A stretch of 43,568 bases of DNA from an uncultured Burkholderiales bacterium (GCA_903861115.1 CAIOTD010000118.1:1-43568); one strand, 5' to 3'. Counted from the first letter of the stretch, positions 29,285-38,151 are shown. Program-made: numbers and translations. The notes: generated by a model from the letters alone, not told the origin.

Positions 29285-30286
29285 ATGAACAAACCCCACC
29301 CGCGTGAACTGCTGCTTGGTGCCCAAGCAGCCCAAGTGCGGTTAAGGGTTTGTGATCACTACAGTGGCGTACGCGCAAGAATGGAGAAGAGCCTCGAGCT
29401 CCAAGCGCAAATGACCAAGGCGTTGGGCGTTTGCGTTTTTGATGTCACGCTCGACTGTGAAGATGGCGCACCCGTTGGCGGTGAGCGAGAGCATGCACAA
29501 GGGGTGGCTGAGTTGGTGGCCAATAGCCCCTCACAGGCCAAAATCGCGGTGCGCGTGCACGCCCTGGATGATCCACATTTTGAGAGTGACATCGAATTGA
29601 TCGTGGCCAAGGTGGGGGAGCGCTTAACCCACGTCATGGTCCCTAAAGTGGAGTCTTTGAAAGACATCCAAAAAGTCCATGCTTGCTTGGTTCAGCAGGG
29701 TGCGAAGGACTTGCCCATTCACGCACTGATTGAGTCCCCGTTTGCCGTGAACAACGCATTTGAAATCGCCTCTCACCCCAGTGTGCAGTCGCTCAGTTTT
29801 GGTTTGATGGATTTTGTCTCTGCCCATGGCGGCGCCATTCCCTCTTGGGCCATGACGGGGGAGGGACAATTCAAGCACCCGTTGATGGTGCGAGCAAAAT
29901 TGGAAGTCGCCAGTGCTTGTCACGCCTTTGGCAAGACGCCCTCGCATGGTGTGGTCACTGAGATCAAGGATCTAAAGGCCATCAAAGACAGTGCGCAACT
30001 GGCCCACCAAACCATGGGTTTCACCAGAATGTGGAGCATCCACCCCGCGCAAATTGAACCCATCGTGCAGGCCATGTCGCCAAGCGATGATGAGGTCAAC
30101 CAAGCCAGTGAAATTCTCTTGGCCGCGCACCAGGCCGATTGGGGCCCCATACAACTCGCTGGGCGACTTCACGACAGAGCGAGCTATCGTTTTTATTGGC
30201 AAATGATTGAAAGAGCGCATGCCACAGCTAGGCCAGTGCCTGCGCAAATCAACGCCTTGTTTTTTCAAAACGAAAGGCCCCAATGA
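29285..30286 (+). CDS. HpcH/HpaI aldolase / CitE-like lyase
   Basis: A 333-residue TIM-barrel protein of the HpcH/HpaI aldolase and citrate lyase beta superfamily, whose members cleave or form C-C bonds of CoA-linked dicarboxylates such as malyl-CoA or citramalyl-CoA. The metal-binding LDCEDGAPVG, VPKVES, ALIESPFAV and FGLMDFV segments correspond to the conserved strand ends, and WSIHPAQI near the end is typical. The substrate cannot be told from sequence. It sits between mdh and acnB, which suggests C4 or C5 dicarboxylate metabolism. The frame can begin at TTG 29267, but ATG 29285 is preferred. It overlaps the next gene by 4 bases. Confidence 0.85.
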   Translation: MNKPHPRELLLGAQAAQVRLRVCDHYSGVRARMEKSLELQAQMTKALGVCVFDVTLDCEDGAPVGGEREHAQGVAELVANSPSQAKIAVRVHALDDPHFESDIELIVAKVGERLTHVMVPKVESLKDIQKVHACLVQQGAKDLPIHALIESPFAVNNAFEIASHPSVQSLSFGLMDFVSAHGGAIPSWAMTGEGQFKHPLMVRAKLEVASACHAFGKTPSHGVVTEIKDLKAIKDSAQLAHQTMGFTRMWSIHPAQIEPIVQAMSPSDDEVNQASEILLAAHQADWGPIQLAGRLHDRASYRFYWQMIERAHATARPVPAQINALFFQNERPQ

Positions 30287-30891
30287 GTTCTATGAATAAA
30301 TTCTTTGGACGCCAAACATGGCTTGTGCAACTTCTTTGTGGCGCGCTCGCTCTTGCCTGGCTCTTCACCGCGGGCAGTGTCTTCGCGCAAGAACTGAAGG
30401 ACACTTCGGCACACAAAAGCAAAGCGCATGTTGCTAAAAAATCAGAGCCCGCATTGAAGGCAGGGGTCGCAAAGAACACGTCAAGCACGACCGCGCTGCC
30501 TGGCCTTGTCAGCGAGTCCGCTGAGCCTTTGTCCCCAGAACTCCTAGAGATCGCCTCTCAGATTTACACCGGTCGCTTGCAGTGTGAGTTGGGACAAGTG
30601 GTCCTTTTGCTGCCGATACAAGAAATGCCTGGTCGCTTTCAGTTGACCCTCAAAAAACAAAAGTATTTGATGACGCCAAGCGTCACACCCACCGGGGCGA
30701 TTAAATTGGAGGACCCGCAAATGGGTGCCTTTTGGATTCAATTGGGCAACAAATCGATGTTGTTCAACAGCAAGTTGGGCCAGCGAATGGCCGATGAATG
30801 TCAAGGCCCTGGTCAGCAGGCGGTGGCCATGAGAGAGCGCATTTCGCCTCCCCCCAGTTTGTTAGAGCCCATACCCAAAGTCGATCATTGA
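30283..30891 (+). CDS. Secreted hypothetical protein in the mdh-acnB operon
   Basis: A 202-residue protein with a good signal peptide: basic start, hydrophobic core at about residues 12-30 and a likely cut after GSVFA at residue 35. A Lys-, Ala- and Ser-rich linker leads to a small domain from about residue 80, with two cysteines (RLQCELGQ and ADECQG) that could form a disulfide in the periplasm. I do not recognise a named family. It is translationally coupled to the CitE-like gene and lies 27 bases before acnB; I recall a similar small exported protein next to acnB in Comamonadaceae. Start ATG 30283 or 30292. Confidence 0.8.
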   Translation: MSSMNKFFGRQTWLVQLLCGALALAWLFTAGSVFAQELKDTSAHKSKAHVAKKSEPALKAGVAKNTSSTTALPGLVSESAEPLSPELLEIASQIYTGRLQCELGQVVLLLPIQEMPGRFQLTLKKQKYLMTPSVTPTGAIKLEDPQMGAFWIQLGNKSMLFNSKLGQRMADECQGPGQQAVAMRERISPPPSLLEPIPKVDH

Positions 30892-30918
30892 AATCAAAGT
30901 TTTATAGGAGAAAAAACA

Positions 30919-33498
30919 ATGTTACAAGCTTATCGTGAACAAGCCAAAGAGAGGAATGCATTGGGCATCCCACCTTTGCCTTTATCTGCAGAGCAAACTG
31001 CACAATTGGTGGAGTTGTTCAAAGCCCCGCCAAAAGGTGAAGAAGCTACTTTGCTTGAACTCATGACCCACAGAGTTCCAGCCGGCGTTGATGATGCGGC
31101 CAAGGTCAAAGCCTCATACCTTGCAGCTGTGGCGCACGGAACTGAGAAAACACCTTTGCTCACCCGTGAAAAAGCAACGGAGCTGTTGGGCACCATGCTT
31201 GGGGGCTACAACCTCACGCCCTTGATCGATTTGTTGGACGACGCCGACGTGGCCAAGGTGGCTGCTGAAGCCTTGAAGAAAACATTGCTGATGTTCGATC
31301 AGTTCCATGATGTCAAAGAAAAAGCAGAAAAAGGCAATGCCTTTGCCAAAGCCGTTGTTCAGTCTTGGGCCGATGCGGAATGGTTCGTTCAAAGACCTGA
31401 AGTGCCTAAGAGCATCAAGCTCACCGTCTTTAAAGTCACTGGCGAGACCAATACCGATGATCTCTCTCCTGCGCCTGACGCATGGAGTCGCCCTGACATT
31501 CCTTTGCATGCATTGGCCATGCTTAAAAACAAACGCGATGGCATCACCCCTGAAGAAGACGGCAAACGCGGCCCCATCAAGTTCATCGAGGACTTGAGAG
31601 CACGTGGCAATTTGGTCGCTTATGTGGGCGATGTGGTCGGTACAGGATCGAGTCGCAAATCAGCCACCAACTCAGTGCTTTGGTTCACCGGGGAAGACAT
31701 TCCCTTTGTGCCCAACAAGCGCTTTGGTGGTGTGTGTTTGGGCAACAACATTGCGCCCATTTTCTACAACACCATGGAAGATGCGGGCGCATTACCCATT
31801 GAGTTGGATGTCAGCAAAATGAACATGGGCGACGAAATTGAATTGCGTCCCTATGAAGGCAAAGCCTTAAAGGATGGCCAAGTCATCGCTGAGTTCACCA
31901 TCAAGAGCGATGTGCTGTTTGATGAGGTGAGAGCGGGTGGTCGCATCCCGTTGATCATCGGCCGTGCGCTGACTTCAAAAGCACGTGAAAGCTTGGGACT
32001 GCCCCCAGCCACGGTCTTCAGATTGCCCGTGTCACCTGCGCAAAAGAAAACAGGCTTCTCGCTTGCTCAAAAAATGGTTGGACGTGCTTGCGGTCTTCCC
32101 GAAGGACAAGGGGTCTTGCCGGGTACTTATTGCGAACCCAAGATGACCTCTGTCGGTTCGCAAGATACAACGGGACCGATGACCCGTGACGAGCTCAAAG
32201 ATTTGGCTTGTCTTGGATTCTCTTCCGATTTGGTCATGCAGTCGTTTTGCCATACGGCGGCTTATCCAAAGCCCGTTGACGTGAAGATGCACCACGAGTT
32301 GCCAGAATTCATGAGCAACCGCGGTGGAATTTCTCTCAAGCCAGGCGACGGTATCATTCACTCATGGCTCAACAGGATGCTGTTGCCTGACACCGTGGGC
32401 ACAGGGGGAGACTCCCACACGCGTTTCCCCATCGGCATCAGTTTTCCAGCGGGATCCGGCCTTGTGGCCTTCGCTGCCGCGACTGGCGTGATGCCTTTAG
32501 ACATGCCTGAGTCTGTGCTTGTGCGCTTCAAAGGAAAAATGCAGCCTGGCGTGACGCTGAGAGACTTGGTGCATGCCATTCCCTTGTACGCGATCAAACA
32601 AGGCTTGTTGACCGTTGAGAAGCAGAACAAGAAAAACATTTTCTCTGGACGCATTCTTGAAATTGAAGGCCTGTCAGAGTTGAAGGTTGAGCAAGCCTTT
32701 GAGTTGTCAGATGCTTCTGCCGAGAGGTCCGCTGCTGGTTGTACCGTGCATCTGGATAAAGCGCCTGTCATCGAGTACATCAATAGCAACATTGTTTTGC
32801 TTAAAAACATGATTGCTCAAGGTTACTCCGATGTGCGCTCAATCAACAGACGCATCAAAGCCATGCAAGATTGGTTGAAGAACCCCACTTTGCTGCAAGC
32901 CGACAAGGATGCCGAATACGCTGCGGTCATTGAGATTGATTTGGCTGAAATTGTCGAGCCGATCGTTTGTTGCCCCAACGACCCTGATGATGCAAAAACA
33001 TTGTCTGATGTTGCGGGTTCAAAAATTGATGAAGTCTTCATCGGTTCTTGCATGACCAACATTGGACATTTCCGTGCCGCCTCCAAGCTGCTCGAAGGCA
33101 AGCGCGACATCCCCGTCAAACTGTGGATGGCGCCACCGACCAAAATGGATGCGGAACAATTGACGGCTGAAGGCCATTACGGTGTCTTTGGCAATGCCGG
33201 CGCCAGAATGGAAATGCCTGGTTGCTCCTTGTGCATGGGCAACCAAGCGCAGGTCAAGGAAGGTGCCACAGTCATGTCGACCTCTACGCGCAATTTCCCC
33301 AACCGTTTGGGCAAGAACACCATGGTGTACTTGGGCTCTGCTGAGTTGGCGGCGATTTGTTCCAAAATTGGTCGCATTCCAACTCGCCAAGAGTACTTGA
33401 ATGATATTGGTGTGATCAACTCCAGCGCCGATAAAATTTATCGTTACATGAACTTCGATCAAATCGCTAGCTACAAGAAAGTGGCTGAATCGGTTTGA
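30919..33498 (+). CDS. acnB: Aconitate hydratase B
   Basis: Isomerises citrate to isocitrate; when its cluster is lost the protein can also bind mRNA in some bacteria. The 859-residue AcnB architecture is seen: an N-terminal HEAT-like helical domain, then the swivel domain with GETNTDDLSPAPDA and GTGSSRKSATNS, then domains 1-3 with GTGGDSHTRFPIG. Cluster ligands are C711 (FIGSCMTN) and C769 and C772 (GCSLCMGNQ), close to the E. coli positions. AGGAG precedes the ATG at 30919. A strong terminator follows at 33561-33589. Confidence 0.98.
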   Translation: MLQAYREQAKERNALGIPPLPLSAEQTAQLVELFKAPPKGEEATLLELMTHRVPAGVDDAAKVKASYLAAVAHGTEKTPLLTREKATELLGTMLGGYNLTPLIDLLDDADVAKVAAEALKKTLLMFDQFHDVKEKAEKGNAFAKAVVQSWADAEWFVQRPEVPKSIKLTVFKVTGETNTDDLSPAPDAWSRPDIPLHALAMLKNKRDGITPEEDGKRGPIKFIEDLRARGNLVAYVGDVVGTGSSRKSATNSVLWFTGEDIPFVPNKRFGGVCLGNNIAPIFYNTMEDAGALPIELDVSKMNMGDEIELRPYEGKALKDGQVIAEFTIKSDVLFDEVRAGGRIPLIIGRALTSKARESLGLPPATVFRLPVSPAQKKTGFSLAQKMVGRACGLPEGQGVLPGTYCEPKMTSVGSQDTTGPMTRDELKDLACLGFSSDLVMQSFCHTAAYPKPVDVKMHHELPEFMSNRGGISLKPGDGIIHSWLNRMLLPDTVGTGGDSHTRFPIGISFPAGSGLVAFAAATGVMPLDMPESVLVRFKGKMQPGVTLRDLVHAIPLYAIKQGLLTVEKQNKKNIFSGRILEIEGLSELKVEQAFELSDASAERSAAGCTVHLDKAPVIEYINSNIVLLKNMIAQGYSDVRSINRRIKAMQDWLKNPTLLQADKDAEYAAVIEIDLAEIVEPIVCCPNDPDDAKTLSDVAGSKIDEVFIGSCMTNIGHFRAASKLLEGKRDIPVKLWMAPPTKMDAEQLTAEGHYGVFGNAGARMEMPGCSLCMGNQAQVKEGATVMSTSTRNFPNRLGKNTMVYLGSAELAAICSKIGRIPTRQEYLNDIGVINSSADKIYRYMNFDQIASYKKVAESV

Positions 33499-33560
33499 GG
33501 TCAAAGTCAGTCGAGTTCAGGGGCTTCAAAGAAATTTGAGGCGCCTGAACCCAGCATCAA

Positions 33561-33589
33561 AATAGGCGCCACGAGGCGCCTATTTTTTT
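33561..33589 (+). terminator. Intrinsic terminator after acnB, probably bidirectional
   Basis: AATAGGCGCC (33561-33570), a 4-base loop and GGCGCCTATT (33575-33584) make a perfect 10-bp stem, running into a T tract to 33589. In the other direction TATTTT follows the same stem, so it can also end the convergent hydrolase transcript that stops at 33614. Confidence 0.93.
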
Positions 33590-33613
33590 GACGGCAATGG
33601 GCTGCTCGTGAGG

Positions 33614-34684
33614 TCAAGCCCGCATTTGATCCGCAAACCAGTCGGCTGTGAGGGGCCTGAATTTGTAGGGGATGTTAAAGCAGACGTGGTTGCCTTCTTC
33701 GTAAATCACCAACTCGGCTTTTGAGGCAATGGCTTGTCTTAAAAGCTCACCCTCACTGACTGGGATGATTTTGTCACCGGCACCAAACACAATCAATGTG
33801 GGGCATGCGATGTGTTGCGCCTTGGACTCGAGAGTGAGTTCGTGGGCAAACTCAAGGGCTTGATCCAAGGTGTTCAAGTGCGCGCGAATTCTGAACAAGT
33901 CTTGAGAGACCTTTGGCATTTGTGGCAAGACAGGTCCAAAACTGAAGGGGCCACAATTGGAGATGCAGGCCTTGAGTCTGGGCTCCAATGCGGCGCTCAA
34001 GGGGGAGTAAAAAGCCCCTAAACTTTGGCCCACAACACCCACGCGAGAGGCGTCAATGTTGGGGTGTGCGCTCAGTGCATCAATGACCGCACTCATCACG
34101 CCTCCCCAGTCCAGGGAAATGGGGAAGTGTTGAGCCGATTCACCTTGTCCGGGGCCATCCAAGGTGATGGTTGCCACACCGCGATCCAAAAACGAGTTGC
34201 TCCAGGTGTGCAGCTCTTCCTTGCAGGCATCAAGTCCCGGCAAAATAATGGCCAATGGGAGCGCTTGAGGCCCTGGGTGTTGAGGGGTGCGCAGGTAGGC
34301 GTGGATGAAATCGTCTTTGTAAGGGATTTTTAATTTTTGAAGGGGTGTTTTTGCGTTCTGCGCGGCCAATTGGTAGCACCTGAGCATGTTGTTTTGAGCC
34401 GTCTCAAACTGCTTGGGGTCAGCGCCAAAGAGGTGTTTGGCATAGTGGTAGTAGATGGCCGCTCTGAGCCACGACTCACTGGCCGTTAAGTGGTGGTTGA
34501 GGTCCTTTTCTCGGTTGCCATGCAACTCATGCTTTAAGGCTTCATCGGACCAAATGGCGCACCAGTTGGACCATGCATCCACACGTTGGACCAAGCGTTG
34601 CATGTCGTTGGGATCCACCCCTGTTGCAATGTAGCGAGGAATGAAGTGGTTAAAGATGAGGTCGACTTGTGGGTCTTTTGACAT
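33614..34684 (-). CDS. Alpha/beta hydrolase, dihydroxypseudooxynicotine-hydrolase-like
   Basis: A 356-residue alpha/beta hydrolase with an N-terminal helical cap (about 1-115, including WSNWCAIWSDEAL and the AAIYYHYAKHLFG segment), which resembles 2,6-dihydroxypseudooxynicotine hydrolase and related C-C bond hydrolases. The nucleophile elbow is GQSLG with S221, the acid is D304 in FGAGDKIIP and the base H333 in EEGNHVCFN. LDGPGQGES at about 175-183 is also typical. The natural substrate is unknown; FrsA-like or ester hydrolases are alternatives. It has no signal peptide, so it acts in the cytoplasm, and it is the last gene of the ABC transporter operon, 29 bases after the binding-protein gene. 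Confidence 0.85.
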   Translation of the reverse strand: MSKDPQVDLIFNHFIPRYIATGVDPNDMQRLVQRVDAWSNWCAIWSDEALKHELHGNREKDLNHHLTASESWLRAAIYYHYAKHLFGADPKQFETAQNNMLRCYQLAAQNAKTPLQKLKIPYKDDFIHAYLRTPQHPGPQALPLAIILPGLDACKEELHTWSNSFLDRGVATITLDGPGQGESAQHFPISLDWGGVMSAVIDALSAHPNIDASRVGVVGQSLGAFYSPLSAALEPRLKACISNCGPFSFGPVLPQMPKVSQDLFRIRAHLNTLDQALEFAHELTLESKAQHIACPTLIVFGAGDKIIPVSEGELLRQAIASKAELVIYEEGNHVCFNIPYKFRPLTADWFADQMRA

Positions 34685-34713
34685 GTCATGGGCCTTGATG
34701 TGCTTGGGAGTGA

Positions 34714-35670
34714 TCAGCGTTTTGGAAGAAATTCTTCCGTGTAGTATTTGCTTAAGTTTTGTTTGGTGGACATGATGCCCGTGTCCACCAAAGACTGAGA
34801 GATGACTTCAAGTGCTTGCGCATCAAATTTGCCAGAGTAATTGAAATGAGGCATCAAGGAGTCGTAGAGTTTGCCGGACAAGTCAACGCTCATGTTGAGG
34901 GTTTCACTGGCAATTTTGACAGACTCTGTTTTGTGGGTTTTCATGTAGTCAAGGCCGTCAAACCAGCACTTGAGAAATTTCTTCGTGGCATCGGGGTTGG
35001 AGGTGATCAATTTGTTGGTCGCATACATCACATGAATATGAAACTTGGGCACGACTTTGCCAAACTTCAACAAGGTTTTGCTGCTGCCTTCTTCCTCAAG
35101 GCGACCGGCCGTGCCTGCTTCAACAATCATGCCGTCGATTTGTTTGGTTTTAAGTGCGGCCGTTTGAGCGCTAAAGCTGCCCAAGGGAATCATTTTCATG
35201 CCGTCTTTGCCCCAGCCTTGTTGAAGCATCAACTCACCTGCAGCCCACTCGGTCAAGGAGCCCTTGGTTGACATGCTGATTCTTTTGCCTTTTAGGTCAG
35301 CGATTTGATTGATGCCGCTGTCCTTTAAAACGACCAAGGCCAAATCTTCAGGCGCATCGGACATGGCTGCAATGGCTTTCTCAGGCGCGCCCTTGGATAA
35401 AAAACCCATCTCAGGGCCGGCGCCCAGGCCAATGTCCACGCTGTCAGCGGTCAGGGCTTGGTGCAGTTGCGCACTGCCGCTGAAAACTGTTTTTTGGTAT
35501 TCGACATCTGGCGACTTGCAAACACCCGACTTGAGGCCCACATCAAAGGGGATGAAAGAGTAGGTGGGTTGTGAGAGACCCACACGAACGGTGGTTGCGG
35601 CATTGGGGGATGCAAGAAAGCTTGCAAACACTGAGAGGGTGCCGATTTGAAGCAGGGATTTTAATTTCAT
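34714..35670 (-). CDS. ABC transporter substrate-binding protein, NMT1/SsuA-like
   Basis: Periplasmic binding protein of 318 residues with a signal peptide (hydrophobic core about residues 8-20, cut near PNA-AT at 24). The two-lobe pattern of the SsuA/TauA/ThiY group is visible: VRVGLSQPTYSFIPFDVGLK, GSAQLHQALTADSVDIGLG, and LKGKRISMSTKGSLTEWAAG. Relatives bind sulfonates, taurine, nitrate, or pyrimidine precursors; the ligand here cannot be assigned. The mature protein has two cysteines (KSGVCKSP, FLKCWFDG). It lies 24 bases after a second binding-protein-like gene. Confidence 0.9.
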   Translation of the reverse strand: MKLKSLLQIGTLSVFASFLASPNAATTVRVGLSQPTYSFIPFDVGLKSGVCKSPDVEYQKTVFSGSAQLHQALTADSVDIGLGAGPEMGFLSKGAPEKAIAAMSDAPEDLALVVLKDSGINQIADLKGKRISMSTKGSLTEWAAGELMLQQGWGKDGMKMIPLGSFSAQTAALKTKQIDGMIVEAGTAGRLEEEGSSKTLLKFGKVVPKFHIHVMYATNKLITSNPDATKKFLKCWFDGLDYMKTHKTESVKIASETLNMSVDLSGKLYDSLMPHFNYSGKFDAQALEVISQSLVDTGIMSTKQNLSKYYTEEFLPKR

Positions 35671-35694
35671 CTTTCTTTCCTCATGGAGTGGGTG

Positions 35695-36609
35695 TTAGAT
35701 AAGTTCAAGCGCCGATTGATAAAACGAGTCGTCATAAAAGTCGCTGATGGCGTGCTCTAGCGAGTTGCCTTCAAATTTTTGCCGAAGTTCAAGGACTTTT
35801 TTCATGCCTTGGACGCTCAGCTTTGCATCTGCAAAGAAGCCCGTTGTGGGGTGTGTGACCTGGGCATAGCACTCAAGGGCATGTGCGTGGGAAAGCTTTA
35901 AATGCTCTTGGATCAAGGCCACTGCATGCCATTGATGCGCGGGCTCTAGCACCCAACGAAGACCCTCGATGTAGGCGGCAAGGTAGCGGCTCAGGGTGGA
36001 TGCATTTTCTTTGGCCCAACTTGCATGCACAAAGCCACCCGTTGATTGATAGGTGCCAATCGTCTCAAAGGGGCGATCGAGATGCAAGAGTCCATCGTCT
36101 TTGGCCAGCAAATTGAACGGCAAGGTCAATAAACTGAAGTCGATCGTTGCGTTTTTAAGCGCTTGGAGTCGATGCGACGTTGCACCCACCGCGAGGGTTT
36201 TGTATTGATCTGGAGAAATGCCGTGCGTTCTCAGCATTTCATAAGCAACCAATGCAAAAGCGGTGTCGGGTGCATCCACGCCCAGTGTTTTGCCCACCAA
36301 GTCCTTGTACTGCGTGATGCCGGCACGGGTGACCAATTGATTGAAGGCTTGGTCCAAACCAATGACAATTTTGATGTCCAAGTGCGCATGAAGAATCATC
36401 TCCAATGCGTTGTCTACCGCCGAGTGGGCGAGATCAAACCGATTTTCAGCAAGTCCTTGGCGCTGTTCATCGGAGCTTTGTGTGTAGTGAAGATCGACAT
36501 GGATCTGGTGCTTTTGATAGTAGCCCTGTGCCAAGGCGGCGTAATGCGGTAAGTTTTGTATCCCTGGGAAAACAATGACACGAATGGTGCAGGGGGTGTT
36601 GCTTTGCAT
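35695..36609 (-). CDS. NMT1/THI5-like binding-protein domain without a signal peptide
   Basis: A 304-residue protein with the fold pattern of ABC substrate-binding proteins: TIRVIVFPGIQNLPHYAALA at the start, then FDLAHSAVDNALEMI, LVGKTLGVDAPDTAFALVAY and TSHRLQALKNATIDFSLL. Unlike its neighbour it begins directly in the first strand after seven residues; no hydrophobic leader is present and the start follows the permease stop by 4 bases, leaving no room for one. It may stay in the cytoplasm as an enzyme or ligand sensor, or be exported some other way. Function unknown. Confidence 0.8.
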   Translation of the reverse strand: MQSNTPCTIRVIVFPGIQNLPHYAALAQGYYQKHQIHVDLHYTQSSDEQRQGLAENRFDLAHSAVDNALEMILHAHLDIKIVIGLDQAFNQLVTRAGITQYKDLVGKTLGVDAPDTAFALVAYEMLRTHGISPDQYKTLAVGATSHRLQALKNATIDFSLLTLPFNLLAKDDGLLHLDRPFETIGTYQSTGGFVHASWAKENASTLSRYLAAYIEGLRWVLEPAHQWHAVALIQEHLKLSHAHALECYAQVTHPTTGFFADAKLSVQGMKKVLELRQKFEGNSLEHAISDFYDDSFYQSALELI

Positions 36610-36613
36610 GGCG

Positions 36614-37384
36614 TCAGCCCTTTTTCCTAGACATCTTGTGCTGCACCTTGGTGAGCCAAGTGTTGGCAGACACAGATATCAACACCACGATCAAAATCAA
36701 TCCAAATAGGGCCGTGGGGTCAAAGCTTTCAGTGAATTGTCGGGTGAAAAAGCCAATGCCGCTGGACGAGGCAAACAGTTCTGCCAACAAGACCCCTAAC
36801 AAACTCGCCACCAGGGACAAACGAATGCCATTGAAAAAATTCGGCAAAATGGCGGGCAGCAAGATGAGTTTAAAGGTTTGCCACTTGCTCGCACCCAAAG
36901 AGAGTCCCGTCTTTAAGTAAATGGGGTTGATGTTTTGCAGACTCGAGCAAATCGTCAAGATCACAGGAAACATGCCGTGGGTGATGCCAAAAGTCACTTT
37001 GGAGCTGAAGCCAACGCCAGCAATGAGCATGATGATGGGTAAAATGGTGATTTGGGGGGTGCCGTACAAAAGCAAGACAATGGGTAAAAATTGCTTTCTT
37101 GATGTGGCCCTCAAGCCCACCATCAATCCAAGCGCCGTTCCAATCAGAACGGAGCCTAAAAAAGCCAGCGTCAACTCCAAAACCAACAAGCCCAAGGCAT
37201 TGGCCAAGCCGGGCTTGGCCAAGAGACTTGGCAACGCGAAAAGTACTTTGCTCGCAGGACTCAAAAACATCGGGTCAACCCAAAGACGAGCACTCACCTC
37301 CCATAAGGCCAGGAGCAAGAATAAAAAGCCAAACCGAATGAAAAAAAGTTTGCTTTTGAAGCTGAATTCAAATGTTTGTCCCAT
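36614..37384 (-). CDS. ABC transporter permease (SsuC/TauC type)
   Basis: Inner-membrane permease of 256 residues with about six hydrophobic segments, starting after MGQTFEFSFKSKLFFIRFG. The cytoplasmic coupling (EAA) loop appears as LSLGASKWQTFKLILLPAILP near residue 170. The frame extends to 37447, but ATG 37384 lies 1 base after the stop of the upstream permease gene. It probably pairs with that permease as a heterodimer. Confidence 0.9.
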   Translation of the reverse strand: MGQTFEFSFKSKLFFIRFGFLFLLLALWEVSARLWVDPMFLSPASKVLFALPSLLAKPGLANALGLLVLELTLAFLGSVLIGTALGLMVGLRATSRKQFLPIVLLLYGTPQITILPIIMLIAGVGFSSKVTFGITHGMFPVILTICSSLQNINPIYLKTGLSLGASKWQTFKLILLPAILPNFFNGIRLSLVASLLGVLLAELFASSSGIGFFTRQFTESFDPTALFGLILIVVLISVSANTWLTKVQHKMSRKKG

Positions 37385-37385
37385 A

Positions 37386-38144
37386 TCAACGCTTTCCAAT
37401 GCGTTCGAGTTGAGACAGGGCCATTGACAGTCCAAAGGAGATGGCAATGATCAGAAGTATCCATGCATACATCAACTCCGAGTCCATGGCTTGGGATGAC
37501 TCAGCGATTTGATGCCCCAAACCATTGTAGGAGGCGATGGTCTCACCACCCAGCACCGATAAAAAGCAAAGCATGAGGCCCATTCTTAGACCCGAGACGA
37601 TCAAAGGGATGGAGGAGGGAATCAAAACATAGCGAAAAAACTGCCAACGGCTCGCCCCCAAGGCACGAGCCGTTTTGCGGTGAATGGACTCAACACTCGT
37701 GAAGGCGGCAATCGAGTTGATGAGAATGGGAAAGAAGCTGATGGTAAAGCCCAGTGCTATTTTTGAGCCCTGATCGAGACCAAACAAAAGCGCATAAAGA
37801 GGGAAAAAGAGGATGGCCGGCACGGCGTTCATGGCGCTCAGCAGTGGCGCAAAGGCTTTGATCAGCAAGTCACTCGTGCTGAGTAAAAAACCAAGGCCAA
37901 TGGCCAACAAAGAAGAGAGCAAGAACGCGGTGAGTACTTCCGAAAAAGTGATTCTCAACGGCTCCACCCAGTCTCCCGAAGCCAACAAGCTCAGCAACCT
38001 CACCAAGACCTTGTCCGGTTCTGGCAAAAGCAAACTGGAGACGTTCAATGCGTGCGTCAATCCAATCCAAGTTGCAGCGATCAAGGCAAGAAACAGAAAC
38101 TGAGTCCATCCATTTTTTTGACTTTGAGGTTTGAAAGTGCTCAT
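37386..38144 (-). CDS. ABC transporter permease (SsuC/TauC type)
   Basis: Second permease, 252 residues, with six likely membrane helices and an EAA loop ARALGASRWQFFRYVLIPSS near residue 165. ATG 38144 has a GAGG ribosome site 5 bases upstream; a TTG at 38147 is directly before it and is not needed. It follows the ATPase gene by 7 bases. Sequence similarity to the downstream permease is limited to the family motifs, so this looks like an old pair and not a recent duplication. Confidence 0.9.
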   Translation of the reverse strand: MSTFKPQSQKNGWTQFLFLALIAATWIGLTHALNVSSLLLPEPDKVLVRLLSLLASGDWVEPLRITFSEVLTAFLLSSLLAIGLGFLLSTSDLLIKAFAPLLSAMNAVPAILFFPLYALLFGLDQGSKIALGFTISFFPILINSIAAFTSVESIHRKTARALGASRWQFFRYVLIPSSIPLIVSGLRMGLMLCFLSVLGGETIASYNGLGHQIAESSQAMDSELMYAWILLIIAISFGLSMALSQLERIGKR

Positions 38145-38151
38145 CAAGTCC

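Noticed and set aside
35695-36609. THI5-type HMP-P synthase (cytoplasmic enzyme with this fold)
   Set aside because: The N-terminal motif and cysteine and histidine pattern of THI5 that I know are not seen; the missing leader alone is not enough.
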